A DNA stretch of 64,000 nucleotides from an uncultured Arenicella sp. (lineage in GTDB: Bacteria; Pseudomonadota; Gammaproteobacteria; Arenicellales; Arenicellaceae), in NCBI GenBank assembly GCA_947499305.1, contig CANMNN010000017.1, forward strand, positions 1 through 64,000. The letters are read 5' to 3'. Of the stretch, positions 23,997-33,687 are shown one piece after another. The notes beneath the pieces are model-generated. The model was given only the letters and a program-made list of their open reading frames with translations, did no database searches and was not told where the DNA came from. Position 1 is the stretch's first letter; the number at the start of each line of letters is the position of its first letter. A program made the translations under genes and the position numbers.

Positions 23997-25523
23997 ATGT
24001 GCGGTGTGTTAGGTATTGTTGGTAAATCATCTGTTAGTACAAGCTTATACGATGGTTTAACCGTTCTTCAACATCGAGGTCAAGACGCCGCGGGTATTCT
24101 TACCTGCGACGAAAATGACTTTGTTAATCTGCGAAAAGATAATGGCTTAGTTAAAGACGTATTCTTTACGCGTCACATGCAGAGGCTTACCGGTAATGTC
24201 GGTATTGCACACTGCCGCTACCCGACGGCAGGCTCCAGTTCCCCAGCGGAAGCGCAGCCATTTTATGTGAACTCACCGTTTGGTATAGCCTTGGCACACA
24301 ACGGCAACCTTACTAATGCCAATCGCCTGAGAGCTCGAATTTTCAAAGACGATTTGCGCCATGTAAATACAACCTCTGATTCAGAGATTTTACTCAATGT
24401 ATTTGCACATGAAATCTATAACTCTCTGGGCAGTGATAACTACACATTGACGCATGAGCATATCTTCTCAGCTGTAGAGGGTGTTTTTAAGCGTTGCAGG
24501 GGCGGTTATGCGGTGGTTTCATACATCATGGGCATTGGCATCATCGCCTTTCGCGATAAAAATGGAATACGCCCATTGATTTACGGCTATCGCGATACAG
24601 AACAAGGGCGTGAGTACATGGTCGCTTCAGAAAGCGTTGCTCTTGATAGTCAAGGTTTTACCGTATTAGCCGATGTTAAACCGGGCGAAGCGATAATTTT
24701 GCCACTCGATGGCGATATCGAAACCCATCAATGTGTTGATGACGCGAGCTATGCACCTTGTATCTTTGAGCAAGTTTACTTGGCGCGTCCAGACTCAATG
24801 ATTGACGGTATTTCGGTTTACCGCACCCGCATGCGAATGGGTGAAAAGCTAGCGAAGAAGATCGCTCGCGAGTGGGCAGATCATGATATTGATGTGGTTA
24901 TCCCTATCCCAGATACCAGTCGTACGTCCGCTCTAGAGATGTCCCAAGTGCTCGGCGTTCGCTACAGAGAAGGTTTCATTAAAAATCGCTACATCGGCCG
25001 AACCTTTATCATGCCTGGGCAAGAGCAACGAAAGAAATCAGTACGGCAAAAGCTAAATGCTATTGAACTTGAGTTCAGAGACAAGAACGTAATGTTGGTC
25101 GACGACTCGATTGTGCGTGGCACCACGTCAAAACAAATTGTTCAGATGGCGCGCGACGCTGGCGCAAAAAATGTGTATTTTGCGTCGGCTGCTCCTCCTG
25201 TTCGCTATCCGAATGTGTACGGCATTGATATGCCGGCCGCCTCTGAGTTAATTGCCAACAATAGAACAGTTGAACAAGTTCAAGAAGCTATTGGAGCTGA
25301 TCGATTGTTCTATCAAGATCTGAATGATCTGATAGATGCGGCTTCTGAAGGTAATCCACAAATTACTAATTTTGATACATCTTGCTTCAGCCAAAAATAC
25401 GTCACTGGTGATGTCGATGATGAGTATTTTGCCGAACTAGAAACGGCTCGTAGTGATGGCGCCAAGCGCGAACAAGAGTTCAAACCATCAGAATTACGTG
25501 ACGTGAGCCAAATATCTAACTAG
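23997..25523 (+). CDS. purF: Amidophosphoribosyltransferase
   Basis: First committed step of purine synthesis: PRPP plus glutamine to phosphoribosylamine. 508 residues. MCGVLGIVG puts the N-terminal nucleophile Cys at position 2; HNGNLTN and [10 protein letters not shown] are glutaminase-site blocks; the phosphoribosyltransferase PRPP loop is [14 protein letters not shown] (about residue 364). Preceded by cvpA, followed by a strong terminator. Confidence 0.98.
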   Translation: MCGVLGIVGKSSVSTSLYDGLTVLQHRGQDAAGILTCDENDFVNLRKDNGLVKDVFFTRHMQRLTGNVGIAHCRYPTAGSSSPAEAQPFYVNSPFGIALAHNGNLTNANRLRARIFKDDLRHVNTTSDSEILLNVFAHEIYNSLGSDNYTLTHEHIFSAVEGVFKRCRGGYAVVSYIMGIGIIAFRDKNGIRPLIYGYRDTEQGREYMVASESVALDSQGFTVLADVKPGEAIILPLDGDIETHQCVDDASYAPCIFEQVYLARPDSMIDGISVYRTRMRMGEKLAKKIAREWADHDIDVVIPIPDTSRTSALEMSQVLGVRYREGFIKNRYIGRTFIMPGQEQRKKSVRQKLNAIELEFRDKNVMLVDDSIVRGTTSKQIVQMARDAGAKNVYFASAAPPVRYPNVYGIDMPAASELIANNRTVEQVQEAIGADRLFYQDLNDLIDAASEGNPQITNFDTSCFSQKYVTGDVDDEYFAELETARSDGAKREQEFKPSELRDVSQISN

Positions 25524-25594
25524 CAGCTTAATTCAAACCGCATGTTTGACTCTGCGGTTGTTATTTTCCTCTGAGAAAACTAGACTATTGTTTT

Positions 25595-25621
25595 AAAAAG
25601 GCCGCTTCAGTCGGCCTTTTT
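25595..25621 (+). terminator. Rho-independent terminator after purF
   Basis: AAAAAGGCCG (25595-25604) and CGGCCTTTTT (25612-25621) form a perfect stem around a 7-base loop; the T-run is part of the stem. Confidence 0.92.
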
Positions 25622-25697
25622 AACGCAGCACGGAACCAGGTTTATATGGTCAATCGGGCGAACATAAGTTGATCTTCCTAAGCTTTATAAGAGAATC

Positions 25698-26876
25698 ATG
25701 AAAAAGAAAATGTCTGACTATCGATCTGCCACTCGAGCCGTAAGGGCAGGGCAGGTCCGTTCGCACGAATCTGAGCATAGCGAGCCGATATATACAACTT
25801 CAAGCTTTGTATTTGATACAGCGTCTCAAGCGGCTGCTCGCTTCTCATTGGAAGAAGAAGGCAATATTTATTCACGATTTACTAATCCCACGGTCCGAGT
25901 TTTTGAACAGCGTTTAGCCGCTTTGGAAGGTGCTGAAGCGGCGGTCGGGACGGGGTCCGGCATGGCGGCTATGTTAGCAACTTGCATGGCGGGTCTAAAA
26001 GCCGGAGATCATGTTGTTTCTTCGCAGTCTATTTTTGGTGCAAATCAAACCTTGCTGAAGGGGTTGATGTCGAACTTTGGTGTACAGACCACCTTTGTAG
26101 GTTTGACCAATCTTGACGAGTGGCGTGCGGCGATACAGTCGAATACTAAGATGGTGTTTTTTGAGACTCCGACCAACCCTTTGATGGAGATCGGTGATAT
26201 TGCGGCAATTTCTGATATTGCTCACAGCGCGAATCCAGACATCAGGGTCGTTGTTGATAATTGTTTTTGCACGCCTATTTTACAGCAGCCATTATCACTT
26301 GGAGCCGATGTGGTTTTGCACTCAGCGACCAAGTTTATCGATGGTCAAGGCCGGTGTGTTGGCGGTGCTGTTGTTGGTGACAATGAATTCGTTGGCGACA
26401 AGGTTGTTAGTTTTATGCGAACGGCAGGTCCATCGCTTAGTCCGTTTAACGCATGGGTTTTTGCTAAGGGTTTAGAAACACTTCCGGTGAGAATTAATCA
26501 AGCCTGTGATAATGCTATGTTGTTGTCGCAGGCGTTGCTTGAAGCCAGTAGCGTAAAACGTGTGTATTACCCGGGGCTTGAGTCTCACCCGCAATACGAT
26601 TTAGCTAACGCTCAACAGAGTAAAGGTGGTGCTGTTGTTGCGTTCGAGCTCGATGGTGGGCGCGATGCCGCATGGAATATGATCGACAACACTCAGCTGC
26701 TCTCTATCACAGCGAATCTAGGCGACACTCGCACCACGATTACGCACCCTTACACGACGACTCATGCGCGATGGTCTGATGAAGATAAAGCTGCAGCCGG
26801 AATTACGCCGAATTTAGTTCGCATAGCTGTAGGCCTTGAGGATGTAAGAGATATTATTGACGATTTAAATTTGTAG
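25698..26876 (+). CDS. metZ: O-succinylhomoserine sulfhydrylase
   Basis: PLP enzyme that makes homocysteine from O-succinylhomoserine and sulfide. 392 residues. Conserved blocks: YTTSSFVFDTA, YSRFTNPTV, GSGMAAMLAT, ETPTNPLMEIGDI, VDNCFCTP, and the PLP lysine in SATKFIDGQGR (about residue 212). The purF-metZ pairing as in Pseudomonas favours MetZ over other members of the Cys/Met family. Start ATG 25698; a second Met (MSDYRS) four codons later is also possible. Confidence 0.94.
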   Translation: MKKKMSDYRSATRAVRAGQVRSHESEHSEPIYTTSSFVFDTASQAAARFSLEEEGNIYSRFTNPTVRVFEQRLAALEGAEAAVGTGSGMAAMLATCMAGLKAGDHVVSSQSIFGANQTLLKGLMSNFGVQTTFVGLTNLDEWRAAIQSNTKMVFFETPTNPLMEIGDIAAISDIAHSANPDIRVVVDNCFCTPILQQPLSLGADVVLHSATKFIDGQGRCVGGAVVGDNEFVGDKVVSFMRTAGPSLSPFNAWVFAKGLETLPVRINQACDNAMLLSQALLEASSVKRVYYPGLESHPQYDLANAQQSKGGAVVAFELDGGRDAAWNMIDNTQLLSITANLGDTRTTITHPYTTTHARWSDEDKAAAGITPNLVRIAVGLEDVRDIIDDLNL

Positions 26877-26943
26877 ATTAGCTGTTCATGAGCTGTTTTA
26901 GACGGCTAGTTTGCTAAATTTATGAAGCAGAAAAGCATAATAG

Positions 26944-26983
26944 GGCGTTTAGCTGAACCGGAGTAGGAGTCGAGCCAAACGCC
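26944..26983. terminator. Hairpin between convergent metZ and the porin-like gene
   Basis: GGCGTTT (26944-26950) pairs with AAACGCC (26977-26983), extended inward by GCT/AGC beyond a mismatch. No clear T-run on either strand; possibly a shared end for the two convergent genes. Confidence 0.4.
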
Positions 26984-27005
26984 AAGCTAGCCTTTTAGCT
27001 CCGCA

Positions 27006-27593
27006 TTAGAATTCTAGTAAACCGTTCAAGCTTATAATGCCTAAATCAGCATCGCTGGCATCGACTTGGTATTCAAGTTCAATAACGCCAAGGTCGCCAA
27101 CTCGGTAGCCTAGACCAATACCGCCAGCCAAACCAGTTTCGCTGGCACTGCTCGTTCCGCCCAAAGCGCTGTTAACTTCTATATCGGCTGCTGATATGCC
27201 ACCTTTTACTTTGTAGTAGAGCGTTCCCGAAGAGCGGTAAGTGAAAAAGAGGTTTGCAACTTCTACGTCAATATTTGCACCGCCGAGTGAGCTGATGTCG
27301 TCATCGCCTGAAATGTACTCGAGCTCAACGGTTGATGTGCCGCCAGAGTTGCCAACAGAACGGGCGAACTCATAGCCTAATACTATGCCAGCAGCGTCAA
27401 CATCAATCGAGTCAGCTTGGTTTAGGTCAACCTTTGAAATTTTTCCACCAATAATCCATTTTCCAGACGCTTTTTTGCCAAAGAATGGTCCTTGATTATC
27501 GTTGGCGTGGCTTAGGCTAGATGTCATGCTCGAAACTGAGATAATCGCGGAGAGAGCAATATTGCGAAGTGTGTTGGATTTAATGTGTTTCAT
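27006..27593 (-). CDS. Small outer-membrane beta-barrel protein
   Basis: 195 residues. Signal peptide ending SLSHA, then a mature protein of alternating amphipathic strands and turns (ELEYISGDDD, GLAGGIGLGYRVGD) ending LLEF, the terminal phenylalanine required for BAM recognition. The size fits an 8-stranded OmpA/OmpW-like porin. Function unknown. Convergent with metZ and divergent from ftsB. Confidence 0.83.
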   Translation of the reverse strand: MKHIKSNTLRNIALSAIISVSSMTSSLSHANDNQGPFFGKKASGKWIIGGKISKVDLNQADSIDVDAAGIVLGYEFARSVGNSGGTSTVELEYISGDDDISSLGGANIDVEVANLFFTYRSSGTLYYKVKGGISAADIEVNSALGGTSSASETGLAGGIGLGYRVGDLGVIELEYQVDASDADLGIISLNGLLEF

Positions 27594-27877
27594 TGTGGGG
27601 CCTTCTTTCGTTTTCTTGAATTTGGGTTTAAGGCGATTTCTAGGGTCTAGACCAATTTATCTATGGTGTTTTTATAGCACCTTAAAAAGACTGTTAAAAC
27701 ATAATGTTATCGCTACTTTGTTTCAAGGTATCTTAATATTGATGAAAATTCAATGTTCACTGCTCTCGCGAACTATATTGTTATGCGGTTACAGCTCCTA
27801 TTATCATCTCTTTTTGATATTAGCTATTACTGACGAGCTGCTACTAAATGCGGGAAGCAGCGTGTAAACTCTGGCTC

Positions 27878-28171
27878 ATGAGGATCGTTGCCAGTATTCT
27901 ATTTTTCTTGCTTATATTGCTACAGGCCAAACTTTGGTTTGGAGGGCATGGGGTATTCCAGCTATGGTCGCTGGAGGGCACTATAGACGATGCTAGGGAG
28001 CGCAATGCAGACCTGTTGAGTCGAAACGAAACGTTGCATGCTGAAGTGACCGAGCTCAAACAAGGGCGAGAGGCATTAGAAGAGCGCGCGCGTAGCCAGC
28101 TAGGTTTCATAAAAGATGGTGAAACCTTTTATCGCGTGATTCCTGAGCAAACAAAAAAAACCGACGAATAG
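27878..28171 (+). CDS. ftsB: Cell division protein FtsB
   Basis: 97 residues from ATG 27878; the longer frame from 27848 adds ten unconserved residues. One N-terminal span (IVASILFFLLILLQAKLWFG) and then a leucine-zipper-like coiled coil (IDDARERNADLLSRNETLHA) with the family ending ERARSQLGFIKDGETFYRV, each quoted up to 20 residues. Links FtsQ and FtsL in the divisome. eno, the usual upstream neighbour, is absent; a porin gene lies there instead. Confidence 0.93.
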   Translation: MRIVASILFFLLILLQAKLWFGGHGVFQLWSLEGTIDDARERNADLLSRNETLHAEVTELKQGREALEERARSQLGFIKDGETFYRVIPEQTKKTDE

Positions 28172-28247
28172 AGCCTTTTGGAATTCATTCGTTGTTCTAA
28201 CTATTAAGGTGTTGCAACCATAGAATTGCTGCGAGCTAGAAAGGCAT

Positions 28248-28973
28248 TTATATCGCCTGATTTGTGATTTCGATTCCGCTAGCATCAATTCGCATAACGC
28301 TATTGGTTTCAGCCCAATCTCCGAGCACGTACCTATTTGCGACATTGCCTTCAACGTTGTAGTGGTGTGTGTTTTGGCGATGGGTATGCCCATGAATCAT
28401 CTGGCTAACACCATATTTTGTGAACGCGTCGAGAACGGCTTGTTCTGTCACGTCCATAATGCCCATGCTCACCTCTGATTTGTGCTGGGCACTCTGAATT
28501 CGCGCTTGTTTTGCTTGCTCTATTCTTGATGGCACGTCTAGCGCTAAAAAACCGTCGCAAAATTCGCGGTTTGTCATCATGGTTTGTCTGAAGTGTTGGT
28601 GTGCAACGTCATCTGTGCACAGGCTATCACCATGGAGTAGTAGGGTTTTCACACCATAAAAGTCGATGATGCTTTCGTCGTCAAGTACTGTAAACCCAGT
28701 GCGTTCGGTAAAGCTTTCACGCACCAGAAAATCTCGATTGCCAGGCATAAAAAAGCAGTCGGTCACTCGGCTAATTGCTTTCATGGCGTCTAGTACTGGA
28801 GCTGCGCCAAGCAGCTCTGCTGCGTCTTCACCAATCCAAAATTCGAACAAATCACCGATGATGTAAAGTTGATCCGCTAGCGGTGCTTGGTCGCGTAAAA
28901 AGCTAAAAAATGCTTTAGTAATTCGGGGGCGTTCAGGGGTCAGATGAAGGTCTGAAATAATGTATGTATGCAT
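28248..28973 (-). CDS. lpxH: UDP-2,3-diacylglucosamine hydrolase
   Basis: Cleaves UDP-2,3-diacylglucosamine to lipid X in lipid A synthesis; peripheral membrane Mn enzyme of the calcineurin phosphoesterase fold. 241 residues from ATG 28973; the frame continues 47 unconserved codons upstream. Metal motifs in order: ISDLHL, GDLFEFWIG, GNRDFL, LLHGDS, HGHTHR. Separate from fabZ-lpxA, as is normal for this gene. Confidence 0.96.
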   Translation of the reverse strand: MHTYIISDLHLTPERPRITKAFFSFLRDQAPLADQLYIIGDLFEFWIGEDAAELLGAAPVLDAMKAISRVTDCFFMPGNRDFLVRESFTERTGFTVLDDESIIDFYGVKTLLLHGDSLCTDDVAHQHFRQTMMTNREFCDGFLALDVPSRIEQAKQARIQSAQHKSEVSMGIMDVTEQAVLDAFTKYGVSQMIHGHTHRQNTHHYNVEGNVANRYVLGDWAETNSVMRIDASGIEITNQAI

Positions 28974-29106
28974 ACCGATATTGTAGCGAGTTCGGCGCCT
29001 AACTTCGAGTTTTTGCGTGCTTGTGGAATTTTGAGTAGAGCTTCGCCATAGCCCGGCTGAATGTTTTACATTACACAATGTCATAAAGCGTTGTTTTAGA
29101 AGGGTT

Positions 29107-29225
29107 TCGGGCAAGACTGATGCAGCTGTTAAGACTCAAAAAAGTGAAGAAGAACGTTGTGTTTGAACGTTGAGCGTTTATAATTTGCCTATTGTACTAA
29201 TGCCCGATTTTCGGGCCTTTTTTTA
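29107..29225 (+). promoter_or_regulatory. Possible transcription attenuator in the ilvB leader
   Basis: A strong terminator (GCCCGA 29202-29207, TCGGGC 29211-29216, then a run of T) stands between the divergent lpxH and ilvB, where no upstream plus-strand gene needs ending. The segment TCGGGCA (29107-29113) can pair with TGCCCGA (29201-29207), the left arm of the terminator, giving a possible alternative antiterminator. Between them a 17-codon frame (29120-29173) encodes MQLLRLKKVKKNVVFER, with three Leu and three Val. This is the layout of amino-acid attenuators, but an upstream promoter is not evident. Confidence 0.5.
29157..29184 (+). promoter_or_regulatory. Candidate promoter before ilvB
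   Basis: TTGTGT at 29157-29162 and a perfect TATAAT at 29179-29184, 16 bases apart. Transcripts from here would begin close to 29191, directly before the terminator hairpin, and would lack the proposed leader peptide. Confidence 0.5.
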
Positions 29226-29306
29226 TCTTGGTTTAATGTCCGCCTTATATTCAATGCAATGAGGGCTCGACTTAGTCTGAGAATTAGCCATAAATGGGAG
29301 ACCAAC

Positions 29307-31025
29307 GTGCAGTTAACCGGTGCCGATATAGTTGTCAAAAGCCTCGAGAAAGAGGGCGTCGAATTCGTCTTCGGATATCCAGGCGGTGCGGCTTTGCATA
29401 TCTACGACGCGTTTCATCGTCAAAATGAAGTAGAGCATATTCTGGTGCGTCATGAGCAGGGCGCTACGCACGCTGCCGATGGCTACGCACGATCAACAGG
29501 CAAGCCGGGCGTGGTACTTGTGACCTCTGGGCCAGGTATCACCAATGCTGTAACCGGAATTGCCACGGCATACATGGATTCGATTCCGATGGTGGTTTTG
29601 TCGGGCCAAGTCATGAAGCCATTAATTGGTTATGATGCTTTCCAAGAAATTGATGCTGTTGGCATTAGCCGCCCATGCGTTAAGCACAACTTCTTAATCC
29701 AGAATGTTGAGGAGATTGCCGCGACAATTAAGAAGGCGTTTCATATCGCAACGACAGGCCGTCCCGGCCCGGTATTGGTTGATATTCCGAAAGATATTAC
29801 CGCGCAACTCTCTGAGTTTTTGTATCCCGAATCTGTAGAAATGCGTTCTTACCCTGAGCCAGCAACTACACAACCTAGCGAAATCGTAACCGCTGTCGAG
29901 GCCATGCTTAATGCGAAGAGGCCAGTTGTTTACACCGGTGGAGGTGTTGTTTTAGCCCATGCGCAAGAAGGTTTACGCGACATGGTTAAAGCATTGGGTT
30001 TTCCTTGCACAAATACATTGATGGGTTTAGGTGCGTATCCTCACGATGATCCTCTGTTTATAGGCATGTTAGGGATGCACGGGACCTACGAAGCGAACAT
30101 GACGATGTTTGAGTCGGACTTAATCATTGCTCTCGGCGCTCGTTTTGACGACCGAATTACAGGTACCCTAGATAATTTTGCGCCAAACGCAAAAGTGATC
30201 CACGTGGATATCGACCCTTCTGTTATCGATAAAAATATCAAAGCAGATATCCCAATTGTTGCTGACGTTAAGGAAGTGATCAACGCGTTTAACGCGGAGT
30301 TGGATCGTCGTCGTGACGACATTAATCCGTCATTGATTGCCGATTGGTGGAAAAAGATCCGAGCTTGGCAGGGCTTAGACAGCTTTTGGTATGAGAAAAG
30401 CGACACTATTATTAAGCCGCAGTTCGTTGTCGAGAAATTGCACGAAGTTACCGGTGGCGAAGCCTACGTAACGTCAGACGTTGGTCAGCACCAAATGTTT
30501 GCAGCGCAGTTTTATGGTTTCTCAGACACGCATAAGTGGATTAACTCCGGCGGTCTTGGAACTATGGGCTTCGGCTTGCCAAGCGCCCTTGGCGTAAAGA
30601 TAGCTCACCGTGACGCTGATGTTGCCTGCATCACCGGTGAAGGTAGCATCCAAATGTGTATTCAAGAGTTGGCTACCTGTAAGCAATACGATTTGCCAGT
30701 GAAAGTGATTAACTTGAATAATCGCTATCTCGGCATGGTGCGTCAGTGGCAAGAGTTCTCCTATGAGAAACGTTATTCGAATTCATACATGGATTCACTG
30801 CCGGATTTTGTTGCTTTGGCTGAGGCGTATGGCCATGTTGGTATGCAAATTGATAAGCCCGGCGATGTTGAAGGCGCGCTCAGAGAAGCGTTTGCGATGA
30901 AAGATCGCTTGGTGTTCATGGATTTCATCACTGATCAGCAAGAAAACGTATACCCAATGATTGAAAGTGGCAAAGGCCATAGTGAAATGCGCATGCGCCC
31001 TGGTAGCGCTAGCCTAGCTGAGTAG
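29307..31025 (+). CDS. ilvB: Acetolactate synthase, large catalytic subunit
   Basis: ThDP enzyme making acetolactate or acetohydroxybutyrate for valine, leucine and isoleucine. 572 residues from GTG 29307, which has GGGAG upstream and matches the family N-terminus (MQLTGADIVV); the frame begins earlier at 29259. Catalytic Glu in RHEQGATHAADGYAR; FAD-region blocks follow; the ThDP motif GEGSIQMCIQ to NNRYLGMVRQW lies near residue 445. Could equally be named ilvI or ilvG. Forms an operon with ilvH, 20 bases downstream. Confidence 0.96.
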   Translation: MQLTGADIVVKSLEKEGVEFVFGYPGGAALHIYDAFHRQNEVEHILVRHEQGATHAADGYARSTGKPGVVLVTSGPGITNAVTGIATAYMDSIPMVVLSGQVMKPLIGYDAFQEIDAVGISRPCVKHNFLIQNVEEIAATIKKAFHIATTGRPGPVLVDIPKDITAQLSEFLYPESVEMRSYPEPATTQPSEIVTAVEAMLNAKRPVVYTGGGVVLAHAQEGLRDMVKALGFPCTNTLMGLGAYPHDDPLFIGMLGMHGTYEANMTMFESDLIIALGARFDDRITGTLDNFAPNAKVIHVDIDPSVIDKNIKADIPIVADVKEVINAFNAELDRRRDDINPSLIADWWKKIRAWQGLDSFWYEKSDTIIKPQFVVEKLHEVTGGEAYVTSDVGQHQMFAAQFYGFSDTHKWINSGGLGTMGFGLPSALGVKIAHRDADVACITGEGSIQMCIQELATCKQYDLPVKVINLNNRYLGMVRQWQEFSYEKRYSNSYMDSLPDFVALAEAYGHVGMQIDKPGDVEGALREAFAMKDRLVFMDFITDQQENVYPMIESGKGHSEMRMRPGSASLAE

Positions 31026-31045
31026 TTGAGAGTTAAGTCATTATT

Positions 31046-31537
31046 ATGAGACACATTATTTCTGTTTTACTTGAAAACGAATCAGGCGCGCTATCGCGGG
31101 TATCCGGTTTGTTTTCAGCCCGAGGTTACAACATTGAATCTCTGACCGTAGCGCCAACAAATGACCCTACATTGTCACGTATGACCATTGTTACTACCGG
31201 CGATGAGCGACGAATTGATCAGATTGAAAAACAGCTCAATAAGTTGGTTGATGTTGCCGCGCTAAAAGACATAACGCTCGGCGGTCATTTAGAGCGCGAA
31301 GTGGTGCTTGCGAAAGTCATCGTAGCGCCGGAGCAAAAAGCTGAGCTTGATACTATTGTAAAAGCATTTAATGGCTCGCTGATTACTGTGTCTGATGCTC
31401 AGTGCATTGTAGAAATGAGTGGCAGCAGCGAAAAGGTTGATGAGCTTCTAAAGAGCCTGGCCTCATTAACTATCATCGAATTGGCGAGGTCTGGCGTAAC
31501 CGGCCTGTCTTCTGATGAAAGTTCGCTCACGGCCTAA
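31046..31537 (+). CDS. ilvH: Acetolactate synthase, small regulatory subunit
   Basis: 163 residues, the common length. N-terminal ACT domain (ISVLLENESGALSRVSGLFS, then RGYNIESLTV) that binds valine for feedback inhibition, and a C-terminal ACT-like half beginning VIVAPEQKAEL. Directly follows the large subunit. ilvC is not next to it, unlike in many relatives. Confidence 0.97.
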   Translation: MRHIISVLLENESGALSRVSGLFSARGYNIESLTVAPTNDPTLSRMTIVTTGDERRIDQIEKQLNKLVDVAALKDITLGGHLEREVVLAKVIVAPEQKAELDTIVKAFNGSLITVSDAQCIVEMSGSSEKVDELLKSLASLTIIELARSGVTGLSSDESSLTA

Positions 31538-31566
31538 GCGATAAGCTTCAATTTGAATAAAATAAG

Positions 31567-31600
31567 CGCGTTGAGGGAAACTTCAGCGCGTTTTGTTTTT
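31567..31600 (+). terminator. Rho-independent terminator after ilvH
   Basis: CGCGTTGAGG (31567-31576) pairs with CTTCAGCGCG (31581-31590) through two wobble pairs, closed by a GAAA tetraloop and followed by TTTTGTTTTT. Confidence 0.88.
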
Positions 31601-31803
31601 GGGCTGCAGATATTGTGTCTTGGGTCTTTATGCGAGAGGGGATAGTAAATTCAGAGCCTACTTTCATAGTTGGTGGGGCATAATGGATTCGGATTTTTTG
31701 CTCGTTAGCTCTCCAGCGCTACTGCTTTAAGTTCTGATCCGATAAGCATTTATAATCTTTGCAAACACGGGAAAATCTGTCACTAACCTTGTATAATCCG
31801 GCT

Positions 31804-32631
31804 ATGACAAAAGAGCGCGCTAAATTACAGTCGATTGATTCTGGCATTGATTCCGCTGAAGAATCTTCTAAAAAGCCGGCAAAGGGTTTTTATGTACTGC
31901 CGAACCTGTTCACAACAGCTGGCTTATTTGCAGGTTTTTACGCGATTATGCAAGCTCGCTTAGGGCATTTCGAGGCTGCGGCATTGGCAATTTATGCAGC
32001 CATGGTTATGGATATTATAGATGGCCGTCTTGCTCGATTAACTAATACTCAAACCAAGTTTGGTTCAGAGTACGATAGCCTCTCAGACATGGTGTCATTT
32101 GGTGTAGCGCCAGCTATGGTGTTATTTGAGTTCGCATTGACAGATTTAGGTCGTTTTGGCAGTTTGGTCGCGTTTATCTATATCGCATGCGCGGCTTTAC
32201 GATTAGCGCGTTTCAATGTCGCGACGATCAGCGACAAGACGCATTTTATTGGCGTGCCTAGCCCTGGAGCGGCGGCGATGATTGCCTCAACCGTATGGGT
32301 ATTTGTTGATGCTGGGATCAAACCCGCAGACTATAATGTTGGTCTAGCGATATTGATGATGGCTATGGCGTTAGCCATGGTAAGTAATATTAAGTATCGC
32401 TCATTCAAAGATTTTGAATTCAGAGATAAAATGCCGTTCGTTGGGCTGATTGTCTTGGTGTTGGTAATTGCATTTGTTTATCTAGACCCACCGTCGGCTT
32501 TTCTAGCGATTGGATCTATCTATATGATAAGCGGTGCGGTGTTTTATGTTTTAGGCAAGTTCCGAAATAAGGCCGAAGCTGGAATCGACCAACAAATTGA
32601 AGATGACAACGAGCTTGATAGTGACGAATAG
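31804..32631 (+). CDS. pssA: CDP-diacylglycerol-serine O-phosphatidyltransferase
   Basis: Makes phosphatidylserine in the inner membrane. 275 residues from ATG 31804; an upstream TTG at 31759 would add 15. The CDP-alcohol phosphatidyltransferase motif DxxDGxxAR..G...D...D is complete (DIIDGRLARL then GSEYDSLSD). Seven or eight spans, acidic tail. The integral-membrane type, as in Pseudomonas and Bacillus, unlike the E. coli phospholipase-D-type enzyme. TATAAT at 31792 ends seven bases before the ATG and another lies at 31751, so the leader is short or absent. Confidence 0.94.
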   Translation: MTKERAKLQSIDSGIDSAEESSKKPAKGFYVLPNLFTTAGLFAGFYAIMQARLGHFEAAALAIYAAMVMDIIDGRLARLTNTQTKFGSEYDSLSDMVSFGVAPAMVLFEFALTDLGRFGSLVAFIYIACAALRLARFNVATISDKTHFIGVPSPGAAAMIASTVWVFVDAGIKPADYNVGLAILMMAMALAMVSNIKYRSFKDFEFRDKMPFVGLIVLVLVIAFVYLDPPSAFLAIGSIYMISGAVFYVLGKFRNKAEAGIDQQIEDDNELDSDE

Positions 32632-32708
32632 GCTCAGGCTTAACTTATATTAACCTTATGCGCTTAAAGCTTGTCTTCAAAGCGACGAATAGAATTAGTT
32701 AGAACAGT

Positions 32709-33587
32709 ATGAAATTTGAAGGTAGTTTAGTCGCATTAATTACGCCGATGACGCAAGACGGCTCGGTTGATTATTCGGCCTTAACGCGATTGCTTGATTA
32801 TCATGTCGAGGCCGGAACGCACGGAATTGTCGCGGTCGGTACAACTGGAGAGTCGTCAACTCTTATGGTCGACGAGCACCTTGCCGTAGTCGAACACACT
32901 ATCAAAGTGGTCAATAAGCGTATTCCTGTTATTGCTGGCACCGGAGGCAATTCTACTCAAGAGGCGATTCACCTAACCAAGCAAGCTGAAGAGCTTGGCG
33001 CCGACGCATCGCTGTCGGTAGTGCCGTATTATAATAAGCCAACACAAGAAGGCTTGTATCAGCACTTCAAAGCGATTGCCGACGCCGTTTCCATGGCGCA
33101 AATCCTTTATAATGTGCCCGGGCGCACAGTAGCTGACATGAGCAACGAAACCATCGTACGTTTGGCCGACATCGATAATATCGTGGGGTGTAAGGACGCA
33201 ACCGGTGATTTGCAGCGAGGTAGAGAACTAGTTGATGCCTGTGGTGATAAATTATCAATTTTGTCTGGCGATGACCCAACGGCGCTCGAGTATATGAAGC
33301 TAGGTGCTCGAGGCGATGTGTCTGTCACTGCTAATGTCGCGCCAAAACTGATGAGCGATATGTGTGCAGCCGCGCTGGCCGGCGACTTCGCTCTAGCCGA
33401 AAGTTTTGATGCAAAATTACGCGGTCTGCATGACAAGCTTTTTGTCGAATCAAACCCGATACCGGTTAAGTATGCGGTGTCTAAAATGGGCTATACTGCG
33501 AACACATTGAGATTGCCCCTCACAGCGCTAAGCTCTGAGTTGGAACATCAGGTTGATTCTGCAATGGCGATGGCAGCTCAAGATTAA
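32709..33587 (+). CDS. dapA: 4-hydroxy-tetrahydrodipicolinate synthase
   Basis: Condenses pyruvate with aspartate semialdehyde, first step of the lysine/diaminopimelate branch. 292 residues, standard. Schiff-base lysine in VGCKDATGDL (about residue 162), GTTGESSTL phosphate-site block, Tyr in YYNKPTQEG and YNVPGRT. Followed by bamC and purC as in E. coli. Confidence 0.98.
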   Translation: MKFEGSLVALITPMTQDGSVDYSALTRLLDYHVEAGTHGIVAVGTTGESSTLMVDEHLAVVEHTIKVVNKRIPVIAGTGGNSTQEAIHLTKQAEELGADASLSVVPYYNKPTQEGLYQHFKAIADAVSMAQILYNVPGRTVADMSNETIVRLADIDNIVGCKDATGDLQRGRELVDACGDKLSILSGDDPTALEYMKLGARGDVSVTANVAPKLMSDMCAAALAGDFALAESFDAKLRGLHDKLFVESNPIPVKYAVSKMGYTANTLRLPLTALSSELEHQVDSAMAMAAQD

Positions 33588-33687
33588 AACTAATTAAATA
33601 AAGAGTCGAAAGATCGGCCAACTGAAAAATAATATGACGACAGCTTTTAATAATGCGGCATGTAACTTAGCGACGGAGAAAGCCCTA

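Larger units (their letters stand above)
28974..29306. other. Divergent intergenic region lpxH/ilvB
   Basis: 333 bases that must hold promoters for both directions. The ilvB side has a leader with a terminator hairpin (separate entry). A TTTACA-like hexamer at 29065 is without a good partner at the usual distance. Confidence 0.6.
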
